Shown one piece after another: positions 46,056-58,820 of a stretch of 64,000 nucleotides of DNA. The first letter of the stretch is position 1. The number at the start of each line of letters is the position of its first letter. Both the position numbers and the translations under genes were made by a program. Below the pieces are notes generated by a model. The model made no database searches, had not been told where the DNA came from, and saw nothing but the letters and a program-made list of their open reading frames with translations. This DNA is from Alectoria sarmentosa (lineage: Eukaryota; Ascomycota; Lecanoromycetes; Lecanorales; Parmeliaceae): the NCBI GenBank assembly GCA_009733775.1, contig WOGZ01000034.1, positions 1 through 64,000 on the forward strand, written 5' to 3'.

Positions 46056-47922
46056 TCTGGTGAGGCGAGCGTGACGTTCCTGAGTACACTAGCCAAATGA
46101 AAGGACTACTAGGCCGGATCAAAGAGAGGTTTTCAGATTGAATGTTCTATCGAAGATGAGAAATGAGATAGAATGCTGAAAGCATAGCACATGACAGGGC
46201 AGCACGCGTACAATATCACTTCTCAGGGTCGAGGGTCAGGCCGTCCTCATTAGCATCATGATGAGTTGGCAGAAGTCATGTATAGAAGATGTAAGATGTT
46301 TTCTGAATAGTAATTGGACTGCTTCAATTACCTATGGCTCAAGGAAAGAAGGTGAGCGATGGAGAATGAGCTGGATTTCTCAGCTGTACTAGTACCAGCG
46401 GAGTCAGCCTCAGGCGTCAAGGCTAGACTAACCCCTTCAGGGATAACATCATGTAGGAATAGCAGACCGTAATGCTGTTCTGTCCTACGAACACAATACT
46501 TATGGATGTAATCAGGTGGATTTCGACCAGTCGGTCCAGATGTTCCAGCTTTGGATTCCTCTATGTCATATTCGGATTATAGGAAGAGGCTTGGGTGTAA
46601 AGGTGGATGAAGATCAGGATACATTGTGGGAAGGGCTCAGCGATGACCTATTAATGCGTGGAATTGCTCTATGTTTTTAACCATGCGTGGTATCCTTTGT
46701 CGCCTTCATCTGCCAATATCTTCGAGCCACTATGGTTTCGAATCTTCGTTGGCCACTGATAGCCTCCACCGGTCTTGTGTTACATTTATTGCCCATTATA
46801 TCTGTTGAGGCACCAATCCGATGATACTCCAATGGAAGCACGACCACTACTACCAGCCGACCTTGCGATTGAAAGCTTCATGACTGATTGGGGCAGCTGT
46901 ATCGATTGGCAAACCCACCAGTGCGCCAAAAAAAAGGGGGGGGCATGGAAGGTATGAAATTGCAGACGAATAATTGCAACGTTCACCAAAGGCGCCTTGT
47001 AGGTTTCATCGATAGCTATGCTTCCATCGCAACTTACGGATAGCCTGAATTCTTTAAAACTTATTCCGCTGTGCATATAAAATTTGGGAAACCCCGAAGA
47101 GAGCTGCTGCGTCAGTAGTGATTCAGAATCTTCGGAGGAGCACATATTCCGTCATGAAAGACATTGATTTTGTCAAGGGCAGTATGGGCGTCGCTGAACG
47201 TTTCGACGACTGCCACGGGCCCAACAGGCAGTGTGGCTTGTCCAACTGCAAGCCCTACAAGCTCTTCACATGTTTTGTCGTCAATAGCAATTAGTGCTAG
47301 ATGCACCACTCACCATGATAAATCTCTCAACTCTCTGTGTACTTCTATAGCGAGAACTAAAGCACGAATTGGAGCTCAGTGGTTTCCGAGCGAAACAGCT
47401 TGTGGAAACTTTGAGACTGGCGAGGAGGGAGAACGCATGCTGTGGCCGGGCTTCGCGAACACCGTACCCTAAGAGCTAGAGCCATTCCACAGACTGCCAA
47501 GAGAGTTGCAGTCCAAGGAGATATACGAGGTCAGTGGAACTTTTTAAGCCATGTTCTCTTCTGTACTTGATCGGCGTCAAGGATTCGACGTAGATGGTTG
47601 GGTTGGAGTGATGGAGCATAGGCTCAGTCCATAGTATCTCATGACATCTGTGTAGGCCATCATATTACACCTCTTGGTGCTCAAAGCAATTTGTTCGAGC
47701 AGCGTGACGGACCCACCACGAGGATCTTCCGGCTATCGGGAGCTCAATAGGCTCGGTGATGCTACCATTATAATAGTTCGAGCCATTGCCTATGCTCCTT
47801 GGGTTTTAGCGTTGACAAGGTTCGTATGGCTTCGTAGGCTGCTGAAAGCTTCAACGCATGTCTACTGCCTGTCCATCATGGCTCTCTGTGCATGTTCTCT
47901 TCTTTCCTTTGCCCCCAGCATA
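46056..47922. other. No intact gene recognised
   Basis: On the minus strand, frames at 47309-47112 (VGQATLPVGPVAVVETFSDA) and 47145-46786 look somewhat protein-like but neither shows a family motif nor joins by clear introns. Could be a decayed gene. Otherwise unassigned. Confidence 0.4.
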
Positions 47923-48543
47923 TCAGATACCGTCCTCGCCTTCTTCAACGACCCTAGCTCTTGTAATCTTGACCTGATCCACGGGCCTATCCTCCGCCCC
48001 CGTCTTCACAAGCCCCATCCTCTGCACAACCCTCAGCCCACTCTTCACCCTTCCAAAAATCGTATGCTTCCCATCCAGCCACGGCGTCGGCGCCAAAGTG
48101 ATGAAGAACTGACTCCCATTCGTATTCTTACCACTATTCGCCATACTCAAAATACCCGCCCCGGTATGCTTCAATCCTGGATCTATCTCATCCTCAAATT
48201 TTTCGCCATATATCGAAGCGCCACCACGCCCGGTGCCTGTGGGATCGCCAGTCTGCAGCATGAAGTTCGGGATGATGCGGTGGAAGATTACATTATTGTA
48301 GTAGCCGCGTTGGGCGAGGGTGGAGAAGTTGTTGCAGGTCTAAAAACAGCCTGTCAGTGTGATGTGGCAGAAGGTAAAGGGTAAGGGAAGTCTGATTCAG
48401 CCACAAGGAAAATACGTACCTTCGGGGCATGGTTGTTGTAGAGTTCGAGGGATATGGAGCCCTCGGAGAAGTCAATAAGGTCTACGTTAGACGCAGGTAT
48501 TAGGGCGTACCATGGTGGTTTCTAGGACAACATTGGTAGCCAT
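47923..48543 (-). CDS. cyp1: Cyclophilin, peptidyl-prolyl cis-trans isomerase of the PPIL1/Cyp1 type
   Basis: Exons 48543-48511, 48461-48420 and 48339-47923 give 163 aa. Start MATNVVLETTM; a 49-nt intron with CTAAC branch and a CCGAG acceptor; GSISLELYNNHAPK; second intron; then TCNNFSTLAQRGYYNNVIFH. The catalytic core is present: FHRIIPNFMLQTGDPTGTG (catalytic Arg), GAGILSMANSGKNTNGSQFF, ITLAPTPWLDGKHTIFGRV. Length and lack of extra domains match PPIL1-like cyclophilins, which isomerise X-Pro bonds and associate with the spliceosome. It is intact and a housekeeping gene. Using the nearer acceptor (CGTAG) would break the frame, so the distal one is preferred. Confidence 0.88.
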
Positions 48544-49467
48544 TGCGACGCATGTGGTTCGTCCTAAATTGAATCGTATTCCTCGTACATTCACTGGTTT
48601 GAAGGAAGATTAAGTAAACGCTGATTGTGAAGAATGCCTCTGGTTCTGGTAGACTGTCTCAGCCCTATCAGCGCGCTTATACTTGCCGCGCCAAGGAGCA
48701 GCTCTTCTCAAATCTTCTGCGCCGTCTCCTCTACACATGATATCATTGTTGACGACTGTGGCTCTCAGTTCTGCGGAATCCTGGCAGGAGATACTTGTGG
48801 TGATTGGCGAGTAATTCATGCACTGCCACAACAACCTTTCCTTGGAATAGATGGCTTTTGCTCGCTCTCTTTTCAAGATAGGACAATCTCATGAAATCAA
48901 TCTATTTGCTTGTCTGTGCTATCCCATTTAGAAGAACACTGGGTGGTCTTGTTTTCACTGTTTCAACATGGCACCAATGAGAAAGATAATTGATCGGGCC
49001 AATTTCCAAGAGGGGTTGATCATCTACGACTCCAAGTACATCACAAATCACAACTCCAACACTCTCGAATTTTAGCCGCTGTGATCTTTGAGACCGATGA
49101 CTCGTCATTATGTGAGTATCAAGTTCTCAAAGTGGTTCTCGCTATTGAGGTCGATATGTATATGAGACCTTTACCACTTCGCATATCCGAAAGTTGGAAT
49201 TCGCATCGGACTAACACTCAAGCCATTAGCCATGAGAATTTCGTGAAAGTGAGATTGGAGTCCTTAATCTGACTCCGTTTCTGGCACAATCAACAAGCTG
49301 AATGATTTTGGCTTGGGCCTCTGTCGGCTAGAAGGCGCAAGCACCGCTTCCGACGCTTTTTCCGCCTATTGATCTCCATGATTAATAGATGCCTCCATCC
49401 ACATGCTCGGATAGTGCAGGTCTTTTTCCCTTGATGCTTCCAAGCAACTGTCACATTTCCTACCAAC
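48544..49467. other. Intergenic, divergent promoters
   Basis: Between the cyclophilin (minus) and a secreted protein (plus). No supported frame. Confidence 0.5.
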
Positions 49468-50307
49468 ATGCTATCCGTTCCCTCTCTCTTCCCAGTTCTT
49501 CTGCTCCATGGTGGCTACTCCATGCTCAAAGCCGCAGCTATCAGTCTCCCCTCCCGCACCGTTTCCACTATTTCACCAGAACCAAAGAACGAGACTTCGA
49601 CGATGCCCAAATCCTTACCCTACATCGGTAATAACCCATACTGCAGCAACTCGATAATATGGACCGGACTCAACACCCTCGATGACCACTTCCTGCGAGA
49701 CTGTCGCAAAGCAACGGACAAATTCGAGAACTTCGTCGCTTCCTTCCCTAAGCCAGATACCCGATTTGAGTTTGTGGACCCCCAAACGCCGCCGATGCAG
49801 CGCTTGCCGAAGATGGAGACGCCGAGGAGATATGCTTCGCGTAGGTTGAAAGCCTGGCCTCGCCTCTCAAATCCTAATCTTCTATTGACGGATTGTCATG
49901 TACACAGGAATTGGTCGCTGTACTGTGGCCATTGTGAACCTTGTTGATTTCCCAGCCGAGTATCTACCGATTCAGAGACCTGGGCCTTTTCGCAAGACAG
50001 ACGTTGACTCGTACGAAGGCCTTGCTACAACCGTGACAGATTTGTACACGTCATGCCTCCCGTATAAACTCGGGTGGGCGGTTGCAGGTAAGCGAAGTCG
50101 GCTGATTTCTTTCTCACTCCGTACTTGGAAGCTATGCGTGCATGGCTGATCGTGAGTCCGATAACGGATATAGGCGAGGCTAGTGCGCTTGGTGTTCTGA
50201 TTCTTGCAACGGGGTCCTTGGTCGATCAGAAGATTGAAAAGGGTTTCCCCCCAATAGGATATCTGAACGCGTCCACGGAGAACGTGGGAGGGTTTGATGT
50301 TGTTTAA
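49468..50307 (+). CDS. Secreted hypothetical protein, 228 aa, three exons
   Basis: Exons 49468-49840, 49908-50087 and 50174-50307, joined in phase 1 at both introns (GTAGGT...ACACAG; GTAAGC...TATAG). The start MLSVPSLFPVLLLHGGYSML is signal-peptide-like, with cleavage somewhere before residue 30. The mature part has CSNSIIWTGLNTLDDHFLRD, then RIGRCTVAIVNLVDFPAEYLP, SYEGLATTVTDLYTSCLPYK and a C-terminal GFPPIGYLNASTENVGGFDVV. Four to five cysteines. It resembles widespread uncharacterised ascomycete secreted proteins; no catalytic motif. Looks intact. Confidence 0.65.
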
Positions 50308-53300
50308 TTGGAAAAGGTATGTAGAAAGGGGAAACCTAGTAGGGCTCATCTCACTCGGCTGTTCATGATTTCGGAGTCAGCGTTTCCTATTCAAGAAGAG
50401 ATCCTGAGTCTTGGGACATGTCTCCAGAGTATGAACTCCCGAGACATGTTTCAAAGCTCAAGATTTGGGCCGACATAGGCAATTAGGACTTCGAATACAC
50501 GTACGAGTCAAGCAGAGACGATCTGGAATTCGCTGGTGACGATAGCTCAGTTAAAGTGATGGCAAACAAGAACCCACTCTCCGGTGCTGATCATTCATGG
50601 CAATGTTTCCAGAATTCGCGCCGACCCAAGCAACGTTTTCTGGCTACGCGCTTACAAGTGGCAGTCCTAGACAATTGTTTTTTCTATACTGACATACAGT
50701 CGTCGGGATCAGGCATCGTCATACTAGCCATTGTTGCTTGAAAGCGGTGTATACCGAGCAATCAGCAAAGGAAAATCTGCTTCGCAGCATTAGCTGTACC
50801 CGTAGGTTGTGATTCCGTAGGGTCAAGACTGCTAATTTTTGAGGCAGCACGACCCACTCGTAGGTCATTATGCTCTACATCAATAGATGCCTTGTTGTCT
50901 CGTCGCCGTGATATAGATGGCTTGAGAGATTGCAACAGGAGCTCGAGACCGTAACCTTGATGAAGACTGGGAGAACAAACGAAGCTCATTCGCTTGCTCT
51001 GGTTCTAAACCTATGTAAATATCATAGACTTGGAGAAGATGCCCAAGCCATGACGACAAGCGTCACTGGCCGGATTGTCCGATAGGGCCGAAAGGAGGTC
51101 TCACAGCTTCTTCGCCGTATGTCTACCTCGTGTCAAGATCCGCTTTCAGCCCCATTCCCGATGCCTGCAGCTAAACGTTAGGACTGTTATGCATATGTGG
51201 GGAAACGTGGCGATTTCGCATTTGCCTTCGATGGCGTATCGATTTCTCCTCATTCACATCTCGACACAACGACGCATCAACTCCAAGACTTTAATGACGA
51301 ACTGAGAGCTCAGGATGTGGAGAACGAAACATTTGCCGTGAGTGTAATGCATTATACGACTGAGGCACCTCTATAGATGCCGAGACTGTCAGCAGGTTGG
51401 GCACCAATCGGTTATGTCAATTATCGACCGGACTCCTTCTTTGGGGCCGCCTTCCACGACACTCATTGGTTGAGGTTCCGTATTCAAGCCCCAGTCCACC
51501 AAATGTTGAATACTCGTCTCTTATTAGAGTTGCCGGTGTATGCAATATATCGTCGCCCAATATCTACAGCAAGTCTCCGCTGTCGAGTTCTTCAAAGGTG
51601 CCTTTCTCGATCAAGGCGACGCGATATTCTGAGCTTCTGCTAACCGCGTAGCAATATTCAGCCCCGCTATGTCTCCTTCGATGGTCTAAGTTCAAATTTT
51701 GCCTTAAAATCATCATTGTAGAGTCGGGCCACGGACTACATTACCAAACGTCTGGTATCCCAGGAAGGCTGAAGGAAACCCTTAGCAATCTCTTCTTGGT
51801 CTGTGAGGCTTTTTGCAGATGGTACTGTTTGAAAGTCAGAGGCACGGAGTGAACGCTCGACATGAGACTCGTGCAAAGAAGGAAAAGAGGCAGATGCATT
51901 CTCTGTATCTAAGGAAATGGGCTATTGAGTGAGAGTCGATGAAACGAAAGCAAACGCGCTTTAGACAGTGACTATACCCTTTAGACACAGGAACCGGATG
52001 ATCCGAGTAAAAAATTTGAGCGAGACTTCCTCAGACACATTTAAAGGATCTTGACGACTTCATTTGAAGGTGCCCGGTAGAGCCGTCAAACTAAAGACCT
52101 GGTCATGTTATCACCTACTAAAACCGACTGCTGCAGTGAAAGCCCAAAGGAATGGTGGCTTGGCAGCCGAAATCAAATTGCGCAGAGGGACCGCCCCAAA
52201 GCTCTGAAAGTCATTTTGATAAAACGAGAGGCATTCTTAGCGATGGTCAAGAAACAAGGTCTGGTAGAGCATGGTGGCAGAAAGATTTGGTCTCCCAGGC
52301 TCAGCGAAACTTGCCCGCCCGAGATCTTCTCCTTGTCCGAGGGATCCATGTTCTCAATTCCGCGTCAAGCAGATTCGGCAATAGACAACGGTGCTGGTTC
52401 CGCAATCCGAAGTCTAAAACCAGCTCAATGCGATAAACATCGGCCTCGACGCCGCTCACATGCTGTGTTCTTTGCCTAGTTGTGATGACTCACGACAGAT
52501 ACGAATATTGTCGCTAGACCCCAGCATCACCTGGCACAGTCTTGACCTTCAATCTTAGAGACTTCAATAAGGTCAGCAATATCGTATATATCAGCATGCC
52601 AGATATCCCGGGCAACGATAGCCGTGGTCTTCAAAAAGCTTTGGGCCGCAGACAACACTGACCAAGTTTAATTGCCCATGGTGACTCTGGCTTTCGGCGG
52701 CCCTGAGATTTTCAAAAATTCCCTGAATCATGTCAAAATCGATTCAACCACACGCTCTCGCTTCAACATCCTCCTGTTCGAGTACAATGAGCACCAAAGA
52801 CGGGCTGATTTGGAAGACATGTTCAAGTTTGATGGGGAGTGGGCGGAGACCTTTGACAGATTTCCCACACATACAGGATCGGTCGTCTTCAACCAACGTA
52901 GATGATTCGGTAAAGACATAACAGAATTGGCCATTGTGGATATCCTGAACAAGCAGATGGCACAGATAGTAATTGCCGGCCTCTTGGCTTCAGACGTTTG
53001 TGGACATGGAGTTGCAGATAAACGGAGAGCTTATGAACAGACTTTGGAAGAGATGTATAGTACGTAGCGCGGTCTGATAAGCAGAGGCAAAGAAGAGGGA
53101 ATAATTATCTTGCACAACTGATCGCAGATGCTAGACCCTCGAAGGAACGTAGACGCAAGTAAATGACGTGCGTACGAATACTTAGTGGCGCTGTCAATTT
53201 GGCCTCCACCTTTCTGACTCGGCAGTAAGCGCCCACATACCCCTTTTGTCTTTTGTAAGCGCTTGAAACAAAAGCAATCATCCATGAATCGCGATGCATG

Positions 53301-54892
53301 TTTGATCTTTCCAGATCTGGATTTAACCCTAAGCCAATATGATGGTCCAGGAAAGTAATCCTCCGCGATCTCCTCGAGGCGCTAGAGGAGTGCTTCCCCA
53401 GACGCCTGGGGCGGTGGCAAGCTTCACAATGTAAGTCGCCGTTTTGCTGTATGATGCCGGTTCCGATGTCGAAACCCACTGGTCATGTATAAAAAGGACA
53501 TGTAGGTAGAAGGCATCATGTCCCAGCTTTTTGGATACGGGTCGTTCCCACCCCAAACGCTCGGAGCTGTGATCTGCAAGCTGCCGACGATCATTCGGGT
53601 CGGTGCATACTTCCAGGTTCGAAGGTCACTGCTGCTGCGGATAGCGACAGCGATGTCGCATGAGCTCCTCGTCATTGCATTAGATACCTACCTAGATACC
53701 TCTGTCATTATTCTCGATGGCCCGTGCTTGCAGTGATGAAAAGTCGATGAAAGTTGGAGGTGGATGACCTTCCGCATTGATGATAGATCAGCTGTAACCG
53801 CCGAAGCTAAAAAAGCCAGCGGGTAGAAATGCACTTGCACCTCGCAGATGTGATTTCTTTCTGAAACAGCTTCCAATTCGCTCGCTTTTCCCCCACTCAT
53901 CATGCAAGTCTCGTCACGGACCGCAGAGATGGCGAATCAGCCTTCTCTCTCTCTTTCTCTCTCTCTCACCACTGACCAGTCTTGCTGCAAACTGCAAAGC
54001 TATCGAAGAGAGCCACGGAATCACCGTTCCGGTCCTGGCCTACGTTTCCTTTGATTCGACAGTACTTTCCGCCCCAGTCAAGCATTGTTGCCAGCAAGAT
54101 CGACGAGCAATGCCATTTCACACCCGAGCCCCCCAGTTCACCCAATAGCCTTGCAACACTCCTCCTTTCACCTGCACACCCATTTCTTTCCAAAAGGTCA
54201 GGGCAACATGCTGGTGTTAGAGCCGTTGAGCGTGCGCTGACTGCATCCATGCTTCAAAGGAATCCCAATGGAAATATTGCCATAGCGCATTTTCTCTTCC
54301 AACCGCAAAAATGCCCGTCACATCTTCCCAAGCGCCAATAGAATGGTGCCATGCCATGCCCTGCAGAGAGGCACATCCGGCGCTTGCCAACTGCGAACCC
54401 TCTGGGATTCGGACCCCTCTTTCACTATGCAAGGCACATAAACCCACGTCTGTCCCAAAGATAGATTCCTCACGTTTTTATCGCCTCCGTCGACTCGAAG
54501 GCTCAACAATCTACAGCCTTGTTTCGCATCACTATCGTTACAATAACTGCATCGAGGAGCTGGTATCCTTTCCCACTTAATCTACTTGACTTTCTCGGCC
54601 AATCAGCATAGCGTGGTGTTACTGATCGATTCACGGCTTTGTACGAGAAGATACCCCACCATAGAAGGACACTGAGCGACGAGGCCAGCGGCGCAGAGAT
54701 ATATACCCCTACGCCATATAAACGAGCATTCGCCCACACTTGAAACATCCCGCCCTAATCACCCGTACCACTTGCGCATCCAACCCACCTCGAGCCCCAG
54801 CACAGACTCGAATGGTAGCACTTCCAAGTCTGCGGACAGACCGCCCGAAGTTTTAACCCCTCTAAAGCCAAGACAGCTTGACATCAGCAATC
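50308..54892. other. 4.6-kb stretch without an intact gene
   Basis: Fragments that look coding are scattered. At ~51190-51376 (plus) a frame reads GKRGDFAFAFDGVSISPHSH then ELRAQDVENETFAVSVMHY and a stop; at 51397-51651 another frame is Ser-rich; at 50989-50762 (minus) and 52105-52905 (plus) others have no motif. A CT-rich microsatellite is at 53941-53968. I read this as decayed genes plus the upstream region of the ferric reductase. Confidence 0.4.
54699..54723 (+). promoter_or_regulatory. TATA-like elements upstream of the ferric reductase
   Basis: GATATATACC (54699-54708) and CATATAAAC (54715-54723) lie 170-195 bp upstream of the ATG. Either may be the core promoter. No clear iron-regulator GATA pair was seen nearby. 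Confidence 0.35.
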
Positions 54893-57190
54893 ATGCCTTT
54901 CCTGCGAACCTTCGTCCCGGAGGGCACACCCACAATGCCTCTCCAAGAACTGGCAAAACGGATCAACATCAAGATAACGAGCAGCAGCCCCCCAGAGCTG
55001 GTCGCCGCGAGCAAGCAAGATCCGTGGTCGAAGTCAGGGAAATATGCACTCGGCTGGGTCTACTTTTCGATCATACTCCTCATCTTCACATGTGCAATAC
55101 ATTGGTACCACTATTGGACGGACAAGATTAGAAGGGCAACGCATAAAGAGGAGGCCTTGGCAAAGTCGTCGAAAACATCGTCGCCGGATACAGACTACGA
55201 GATGGCCAATTTGCCTACCAATTGCTCGTCACGGAAGTTCTTCCCGAAGAAGGGTGATCTGCCGCAGCAGGAGGCCGAAGAAGAGCTGCCGGACTTCTCG
55301 TTTGGACCCTTCAACAACGCTCTTGCTCTTGTTCGATTCGTTTTCTACCGACCAATCCCAGTCCTAAGGTACAGGAAACGAGAGTTTCAATTCCCTGGTC
55401 CAGGCGCAGTGTTCATCGTACTTGCAGCATTGGTCTTCGTAACACTCTACTGCTTCGTACCGCAACCGCTCTACTACACCAGCATTGGCTTTGGATCTCC
55501 ACCATTGGCTATCCGTGCTGGAATGCTTGCAGTCGCAATGATGCCATGGATAATTGCGCTCAGTACGAAAGCCAACTTCATTACTTTGATCACTGGGATT
55601 GGTCATGAGCGGTTGAATGTCCTACACAGATGGGCAGCCTACATCTGCCTCTTTCTGAGTTTGATACATACCGTACCATTCTACATAACCCCAATCTGGG
55701 ATGAGGGAGGCCTGAATACGTTCAAAAGCTATTTCAACGGGACTCTTTATCCATATAGCACCGGGATTGCGGCTCTAGTGCCTTTGATCGTGCTCTGCTT
55801 ACATTCGCTACCGATCTTGCGGCACAAAATGTACGAGCTCTTTGTGACTCTGCATGTTCCCATATCCATTGTCTACCTTGGAATGCTCTTCTGGCATTGC
55901 CACAATTACCTAACGTCGTGGAATTATTTATGGGCAACCACTGCGATCTGGCTTGCATCGTATTGTGTTCGGCTCTTCTACCTCAACTGGACGAAACCTT
56001 GGAGACAGTCATCCCTATTCATTGGTGATTCTGCGGCAGTGACAATACTTCCAGAAAATGCCGTCAAAGTCACAATTCCAACACAGGTCAAGTGGACTCC
56101 CGGCCAATACGTCTATCTGAGAATGCCTGGTATCTCGATCTTTGAAAACCACCCTTTCACCATTGCCTCTTTGTGCAGCAACGATTTCAGGTCAGACTTC
56201 GGCGAGGGGCAGTACCGAGACATGACCCTCGTATTCCGTCCGTTCGGTGGCTTCACCAGGAAGGTGCTTCAGTCCGCTGTCGACAAAGGGCCTGAACACG
56301 TCTATCAAGCTTTCATCGACGGACCTTACGGTGGTATGCGGAGAGACCTGGCTTCCTTTGACACCGTGATCCTGTTCGCGGGCGGCAGTGGTATCACAGC
56401 AATCGTCTCGCAACTCCTTGACCTAATCAAGAAGATGCGTGACGGCAAAGCCGTGACCAAACAAGTACATCTGGTGTGGGCACTCAAGCGTCCCGAAACA
56501 ATGGAATGGTTCAAAGAGGAGATCCGCATCTGCCGGGAGTTCGCCCCACCAGAGACTGTTCACTGCCAATTCTTTATCACAGCCGCCAAGCGCATGCTAC
56601 CCGGTCAGTCGCAGATTCCACCTTCGCCCTCCCGACCTCTCCATGATCTCCTCCACAAGCAAATCGACAGCACCTTTCAAGGCATCGCCTCGAAGCGCAA
56701 TAGTGCTCTGATCCAAGACGCCGCAGCCGGCGATCCTGAGAAAATGAGAGAACTCCGCGATGAGAATGAAGACGCCATCTCCGCCCTCCCCCACCCCACT
56801 TTCCTCCCTCCGCCCAAGAAGGCCCATACTCGCAACAAGCCGTCCCTCACCATACCGACCCAAAACCTCGCACCCTCGCAAGACAAGAACAATTTCGACT
56901 TCGGCTTCCCATCCACTCCTACCATGCTGCAAAAAAACCTCATGCGCTTCGCCTTCATGCCAGCTTTCAACCCCAAGAAGTCATCTTGGAGCACGGAATA
57001 TGGACGCCCGGATATCCCATATATGCTCAAAGGCTTTGAGAAAGAATTTGGCAAGAGGACATGTGTTTTCGTATGTGGGCCACCGGGCATGAGAGTGGAT
57101 GTGCAGAGGGTAGTGGCAGGTATGCAAAGGGGTGTTTGGAGCAGTGATAGGGAAGAGGTGTTCCTGCATACGGAAAATTATGCTATCTGA
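54893..57190 (+). CDS. Ferric reductase-like metalloreductase (FRE/NOX superfamily), 765 aa
   Basis: A single exon starting at ATG 54893; the frame continues 5 codons upstream only to a TTG. Plasma-membrane flavocytochrome that moves electrons from NADPH through FAD and two hemes to extracellular Fe(III) or Cu(II). A first helix (residues ~50-72) is followed by a charged loop, then the ferric-reductase membrane core. Heme ligands: H245 and H259 (HRWAAYICLFLSLIH) and H321 and H335 (HVPISIVYLGMLFWH), both pairs 13 apart. FAD site HPFTIAS from 420; NADPH site GGSGIT from 497; C-terminal CGPPGM from 728. A low-complexity cytosolic insert lies at ~595-680. No signal peptide. Appears intact; specific FRE subtype not assigned. 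Confidence 0.9.
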   Translation: MPFLRTFVPEGTPTMPLQELAKRINIKITSSSPPELVAASKQDPWSKSGKYALGWVYFSIILLIFTCAIHWYHYWTDKIRRATHKEEALAKSSKTSSPDTDYEMANLPTNCSSRKFFPKKGDLPQQEAEEELPDFSFGPFNNALALVRFVFYRPIPVLRYRKREFQFPGPGAVFIVLAALVFVTLYCFVPQPLYYTSIGFGSPPLAIRAGMLAVAMMPWIIALSTKANFITLITGIGHERLNVLHRWAAYICLFLSLIHTVPFYITPIWDEGGLNTFKSYFNGTLYPYSTGIAALVPLIVLCLHSLPILRHKMYELFVTLHVPISIVYLGMLFWHCHNYLTSWNYLWATTAIWLASYCVRLFYLNWTKPWRQSSLFIGDSAAVTILPENAVKVTIPTQVKWTPGQYVYLRMPGISIFENHPFTIASLCSNDFRSDFGEGQYRDMTLVFRPFGGFTRKVLQSAVDKGPEHVYQAFIDGPYGGMRRDLASFDTVILFAGGSGITAIVSQLLDLIKKMRDGKAVTKQVHLVWALKRPETMEWFKEEIRICREFAPPETVHCQFFITAAKRMLPGQSQIPPSPSRPLHDLLHKQIDSTFQGIASKRNSALIQDAAAGDPEKMRELRDENEDAISALPHPTFLPPPKKAHTRNKPSLTIPTQNLAPSQDKNNFDFGFPSTPTMLQKNLMRFAFMPAFNPKKSSWSTEYGRPDIPYMLKGFEKEFGKRTCVFVCGPPGMRVDVQRVVAGMQRGVWSSDREEVFLHTENYAI

Positions 57191-57476
57191 TGCCTGTCTT
57201 ACTTGAGAGCGATAGTTTTGCCAGTGGGTTCTGTCCTTAGCGTGGAGTGCTTGGGTGGTGCATATTTTGGAGGTGCTCTGAACATGAGCGGTCATACCCC
57301 GAGATGGTTCACAGGCCATCTGCTTGCTTTGTCGAGCTGCCTTTTTTTGGTCTGTCCTCTACTTATGAGCATGATCATATAGGGCATTTAACTCCTAATC
57401 AATACTCTCGTCAAAATTTTGAGGTTTCTTGCCATTATGCCATATTATGCTCGCTTGACAATCATTGCGCTTGATA

Positions 57477-57508
57477 CTCGTAATCGTCATTTGAAACGAC
57501 GGATTATG
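57477..57508 (+). repeat. Left TIR of the TA-flanked element
   Basis: Contains CGTCATTTGAAACGACGG, a near-palindrome matching the right end. Confidence 0.7.
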
Positions 57509-58788
57509 TCTTGACAACCAAAACCAATAATTCCACACAGTTATTATTTTAATTATTATCCATCAACAACACATTATGATGTTATTCAAAATAATCATAA
57601 TTGTAATTATACATATGCGCTGATGTGTCTCAAATTTTTAAATACATAAAATCACCATTTAATTGAGAAATCACGATTTTTGATGACATTTTTACATTTT
57701 TCAAACATATTTTCTATTCATTTGATGTAAATTTTTTATTTCATTAATTGATTTCATTTATACATCGTAACAGATCACATGTTTTTGAACGTCAAAATTA
57801 TTCTTTTATATTTTTGAATTTTTTGTTTATAACATTTTCACATGTATTCATTCGAATTTAAATTAAAATTATTAAAAAATCACATTATGATTTCAATTTT
57901 ATGTTATCGCAATCACAATAATGTTTCTTTGAAATTATGAATTTCAATTTTATTTTACATAAAGATAAACTTACGTCTTATTTTTTTTAAGGTCCGATAT
58001 TAAAATAATACGTGTGATTTTAAGATTTATTCAATATAATTCGTATTAATGATGAATTTTTGTAAATTACTTTTAATAAAACCTCGTTTTATGATCTTAA
58101 TATTCTTTAAAAATTGACATAATTCGCTTGCCTGATCATTACAAAATTTTCTTTAAATCATAAAAATTGACGTTCAAAATGTTTAAAATTTTGATAACAT
58201 TTTAAATAATAACGTTCGTTAGATTTTCAAATAACGAATATACGATTTCATTTCCCTATTTTAAAAGAGTTCTCATTCATAAATATAATTCGCATTTATT
58301 CTTTTATAATTTAATATAAATGTTTTTATGCTTATTAAAGTCTTTTTCGCCTATTAATTTATAATATTAAAGATTTAAAATATGATATGCAACGTCGAAA
58401 ATCGACCTTGCGCAAATATCTGCGTATAATGAATTTCAAAGCCTATATTCTCAAATCCGCAATCAAAATCATATAATTTTATCAACGTTCATTTTGAGAA
58501 CTTGTTATTGCACGAATTAAGGATTTAAGATCTCATACGTCGATCTTTTCTGAAAGACGTGAAATAAGATTTTTATTGTGTCGCGCGACGTTAGATTTGA
58601 GAGTGCGCCTGATCATAAGAATAAAGATTTCGATAATTAATTTGATTTGTGAAACGATCTCATCAAGCATAACATTACGGTTTATGATATGTATGCGTTA
58701 TGAAGTGATCAGGTACTTGTTGGGTATATATGAATCCATTTTATGAGTGGGTTATAGGAAGGAAGAAACGCGAAAACGCGAAAATCGC

Positions 58789-58820
58789 GTAAATCCGTCA
58801 TTTCAAATGACGGCCACTAG
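58789..58820 (-). repeat. Right TIR with perfect palindrome
   Basis: CCGTCATTTCAAATGACGG (58795-58813) is a perfect 9-1-9 palindrome. Just inside, cgcgaaaacgcgaaaatcgcg (58770-58789) is an iterated cgcg element. Confidence 0.75.

Larger units (their letters stand above)
57477..58820. mobile_element. 1.34-kb TA-flanked TIR element (Tc1/mariner-like), AT-rich interior
   Basis: The ends are inverted: left CTCGTAATCGTCATTTGAAA with CGACGGATT, right (reverse complement) CTAGTGGCCGTCATTTGAAA with TGACGGATT, about 23 of 28 identical. TA flanks both sides (57475-57476, 58821-58822), the target duplication of Tc1/mariner elements. Most TIR differences are G/A or C/T. The interior is AT-rich with no readable transposase. 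Unlike the two large blocks it keeps many CA dinucleotides, so RIP was lighter or differently aimed. Size would suit a full short mariner or a deletion derivative. Confidence 0.7.

Noticed and set aside
54878..54892. Five extra codons (start TTG) before the ferric reductase
   Set aside because: TTG is not a plausible start here; ATG at 54893 follows directly. The same reasoning removed TTG/GTG-led extensions at 22936, 19931, 26635 and 13989.
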